Assembly (NCBI GenBank): GCA_947474445.1
Contig: CANJJY010000180.1
Span: 1-8,749, forward strand
Origin: Oligoflexaceae bacterium
GTDB taxonomy: Bacteria > Bdellovibrionota_B > Oligoflexia > Oligoflexales > Oligoflexaceae
DNA length: 8,749 bases
Reading direction: 5' to 3'
Positions within the stretch are counted from its first letter, which is position 1. Each line of letters begins with the position of its first letter. The position numbers and the translations under genes are program-made. This document shows positions 7,704-8,749 of the stretch, in pieces. Below the pieces are notes generated by a model that had not been told where the DNA came from, did no database searches, and saw only the letters and a list, made by a program, of their open reading frames with translations.

Positions 7704-8749
7704 GTGTCATTGCGTTTTATTTGGTTCCTAATCTGTGCCGGATTCGGGCTGGGTGGACCTGGGAGAGCTGCATTTGCTGGTGATTCTGAGCGTCAAGTCG
7801 CTTGGGATATTGCCTCAGGTCCCACGCGTTTGAGCAGTCCACTTGCATCGCGCGAGGTCACGGTCGGCTCAGCATTTTTGCTGAAGTGGGATGCTGAACG
7901 AAAGACTCTCGTTCTCCACAAAAGGGGACAGTCCCGGGCGATCTGGTCGACTCTCCCCAGCGAATCGTTTGTGCTGGCAGCTCTCGGGGATGAATCGGTC
8001 AAGCAGTGGCGCGGCTCGTTTACATTTAAAGATCACCCACGTGAAGGCGAGAACAGCCGGCGTTGCTATCATCAAACTCTTGATGGCATCGGTTCCGCAG
8101 GCGAGGCGGTGGTTCTCAGCGGTCGCCTCGTGGGAGTCGGCTGTGATCTGAGTTATCTCTTGCAGTGGTCGCAGGCCTCAGAAGGTCGCGTGCATTTTTC
8201 CTTGGAGCTTTTCGATCGCGCTGGACGAGCTCTCGATGAATCGAGCATCAATCGCCTGTCGCTTGTTTACTCGAGTGACGAAGACGAGCATTTCTTCGGC
8301 TTTGGCGAACAGTTTACCTACCTCGATCTGAAGGGCCGCCTGGTGCCTATCTTTAGCCAGGAGCAAGGGCACCTCCGCGGCGCATTAGAACCGGCGACAG
8401 GTATCGTCAATCTCGTGTCGCCTGGTGCCGCCGGCGATTGGCATACGACCTATACGGCGATTCCTGCTTATGTGACCAATCATCAAAGAGGTCTGACGCT
8501 CGATCAGAAAGAATATCTGTACTTTGACCTCAGGCGGAGCGATCGCGTTGAAGCTCGCGTCTGGGCTCATCGACTCAGCGGCGATGTTTTCACCGGCGAT
8601 CAACCGCTCGCTCTGCTCGAAAGATTGACAGAAGTCACCGGTCGCATGAAGAGTCTTCCGGATTGGTTTCATCGCGGAGCGATCGTCGGCATCATGGGCG
8701 GCGAGCAAGCCGTATCGAAGGTGCATCGCGAGCTCTCAGACCGAGATAC
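7704..8749 (+). CDS. exported glycoside hydrolase family 31 protein, sulfoquinovosidase-like, 3' truncated by window edge
   Basis: The frame is open from a GTG at 7704 to the right edge, giving 348 complete codons. The N-terminus is a signal peptide: Arg4, a hydrophobic stretch at 5-18, and a likely cleavage after AAFA (residue 25). The visible region is the N-terminal beta-sandwich of GH31 enzymes and the approach to the catalytic barrel. Landmarks are an FFGFGEQF motif at 197-204 followed by a LKGRLVPIFSQEQG stretch, and LPDWFHRGAIVGIMGG at 318-333. These resemble the YihQ-type alpha-glycosidases that cleave sulfoquinovose from sulfolipid headgroups (GxGEQ, LxGR, LPDW..GAI.G..GG). The catalytic acids and the sulfonate-binding residues of the barrel lie beyond the window, so other GH31 alpha-glucosidase activities remain possible. 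YihQ itself is cytoplasmic; a signal peptide here implies a periplasmic or secreted enzyme. Confidence 0.85.
   Translation, partial: MSLRFIWFLICAGFGLGGPGRAAFAGDSERQVAWDIASGPTRLSSPLASREVTVGSAFLLKWDAERKTLVLHKRGQSRAIWSTLPSESFVLAALGDESVKQWRGSFTFKDHPREGENSRRCYHQTLDGIGSAGEAVVLSGRLVGVGCDLSYLLQWSQASEGRVHFSLELFDRAGRALDESSINRLSLVYSSDEDEHFFGFGEQFTYLDLKGRLVPIFSQEQGHLRGALEPATGIVNLVSPGAAGDWHTTYTAIPAYVTNHQRGLTLDQKEYLYFDLRRSDRVEARVWAHRLSGDVFTGDQPLALLERLTEVTGRMKSLPDWFHRGAIVGIMGGEQAVSKVHRELSDRD

Noticed and set aside
3713..8546. GCGATCGC octamers at 3713-3720 and 8539-8546, as in cyanobacterial HIP1 repeats
   Set aside because: Only two copies in 8.7 kb, both inside codons for common residues. Cyanobacteria rich in HIP1 carry many more, so this does not support a cyanobacterial source.
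8178..8726. Two - strand open frames of 64 and 113 codons near the right end
   Set aside because: They are antisense to the GH31 gene, whose + strand frame is unbroken and carries family motifs.

Overview
The window looks like chromosomal DNA from a Gram-negative bacterium. It has exported proteins with clear signal peptides, a probable lipoprotein, several GTG starts with strong purine-rich ribosome binding sites, and a moderately GC-rich composition. The domain content would suit a deltaproteobacterial, myxobacterial or Bdellovibrionota-like organism, but this placement is inference and weak. All five genes lie on the + strand.

Bases 2-5803 are the end of a polyunsaturated-fatty-acid (PUFA) or 'secondary lipid' synthase operon. 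The first gene is cut by the left edge; what remains is the end of a polyketide-type dehydratase (double-hotdog) domain, as found at the C-terminus of PfaA-type subunits. After 48 bases comes a 1706-residue PfaC-like megaenzyme with the order ketosynthase, chain-length factor, long linker, and two FabA-like dehydratase didomains. The ketosynthase keeps its Cys-His-His triad. The chain-length factor has Glu in place of Cys and lacks about 80 residues seen in the ketosynthase. The last dehydratase has Gln where FabA has its catalytic Asp. No acyltransferase gene separates the two subunits, and no PfaD enoyl reductase follows, so those activities, if present, must be upstream or elsewhere.

Bases 5804-6045 are intergenic, AT-rich in the middle, with weak promoter-like hexamers. 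They are followed by a DedA-family membrane protein (6046-6720) and a hairpin that may end its transcript. A probable lipoprotein of unknown family follows (6866-7621). The right edge cuts an exported glycoside hydrolase family 31 protein (from 7704) that resembles sulfoquinovosidases in its N-terminal region. Nothing in the sequence ties the last three genes functionally to the lipid synthase, although a DedA lipid-transport-like protein and a possible sulfolipid-degrading enzyme both fit a general theme of membrane lipids.
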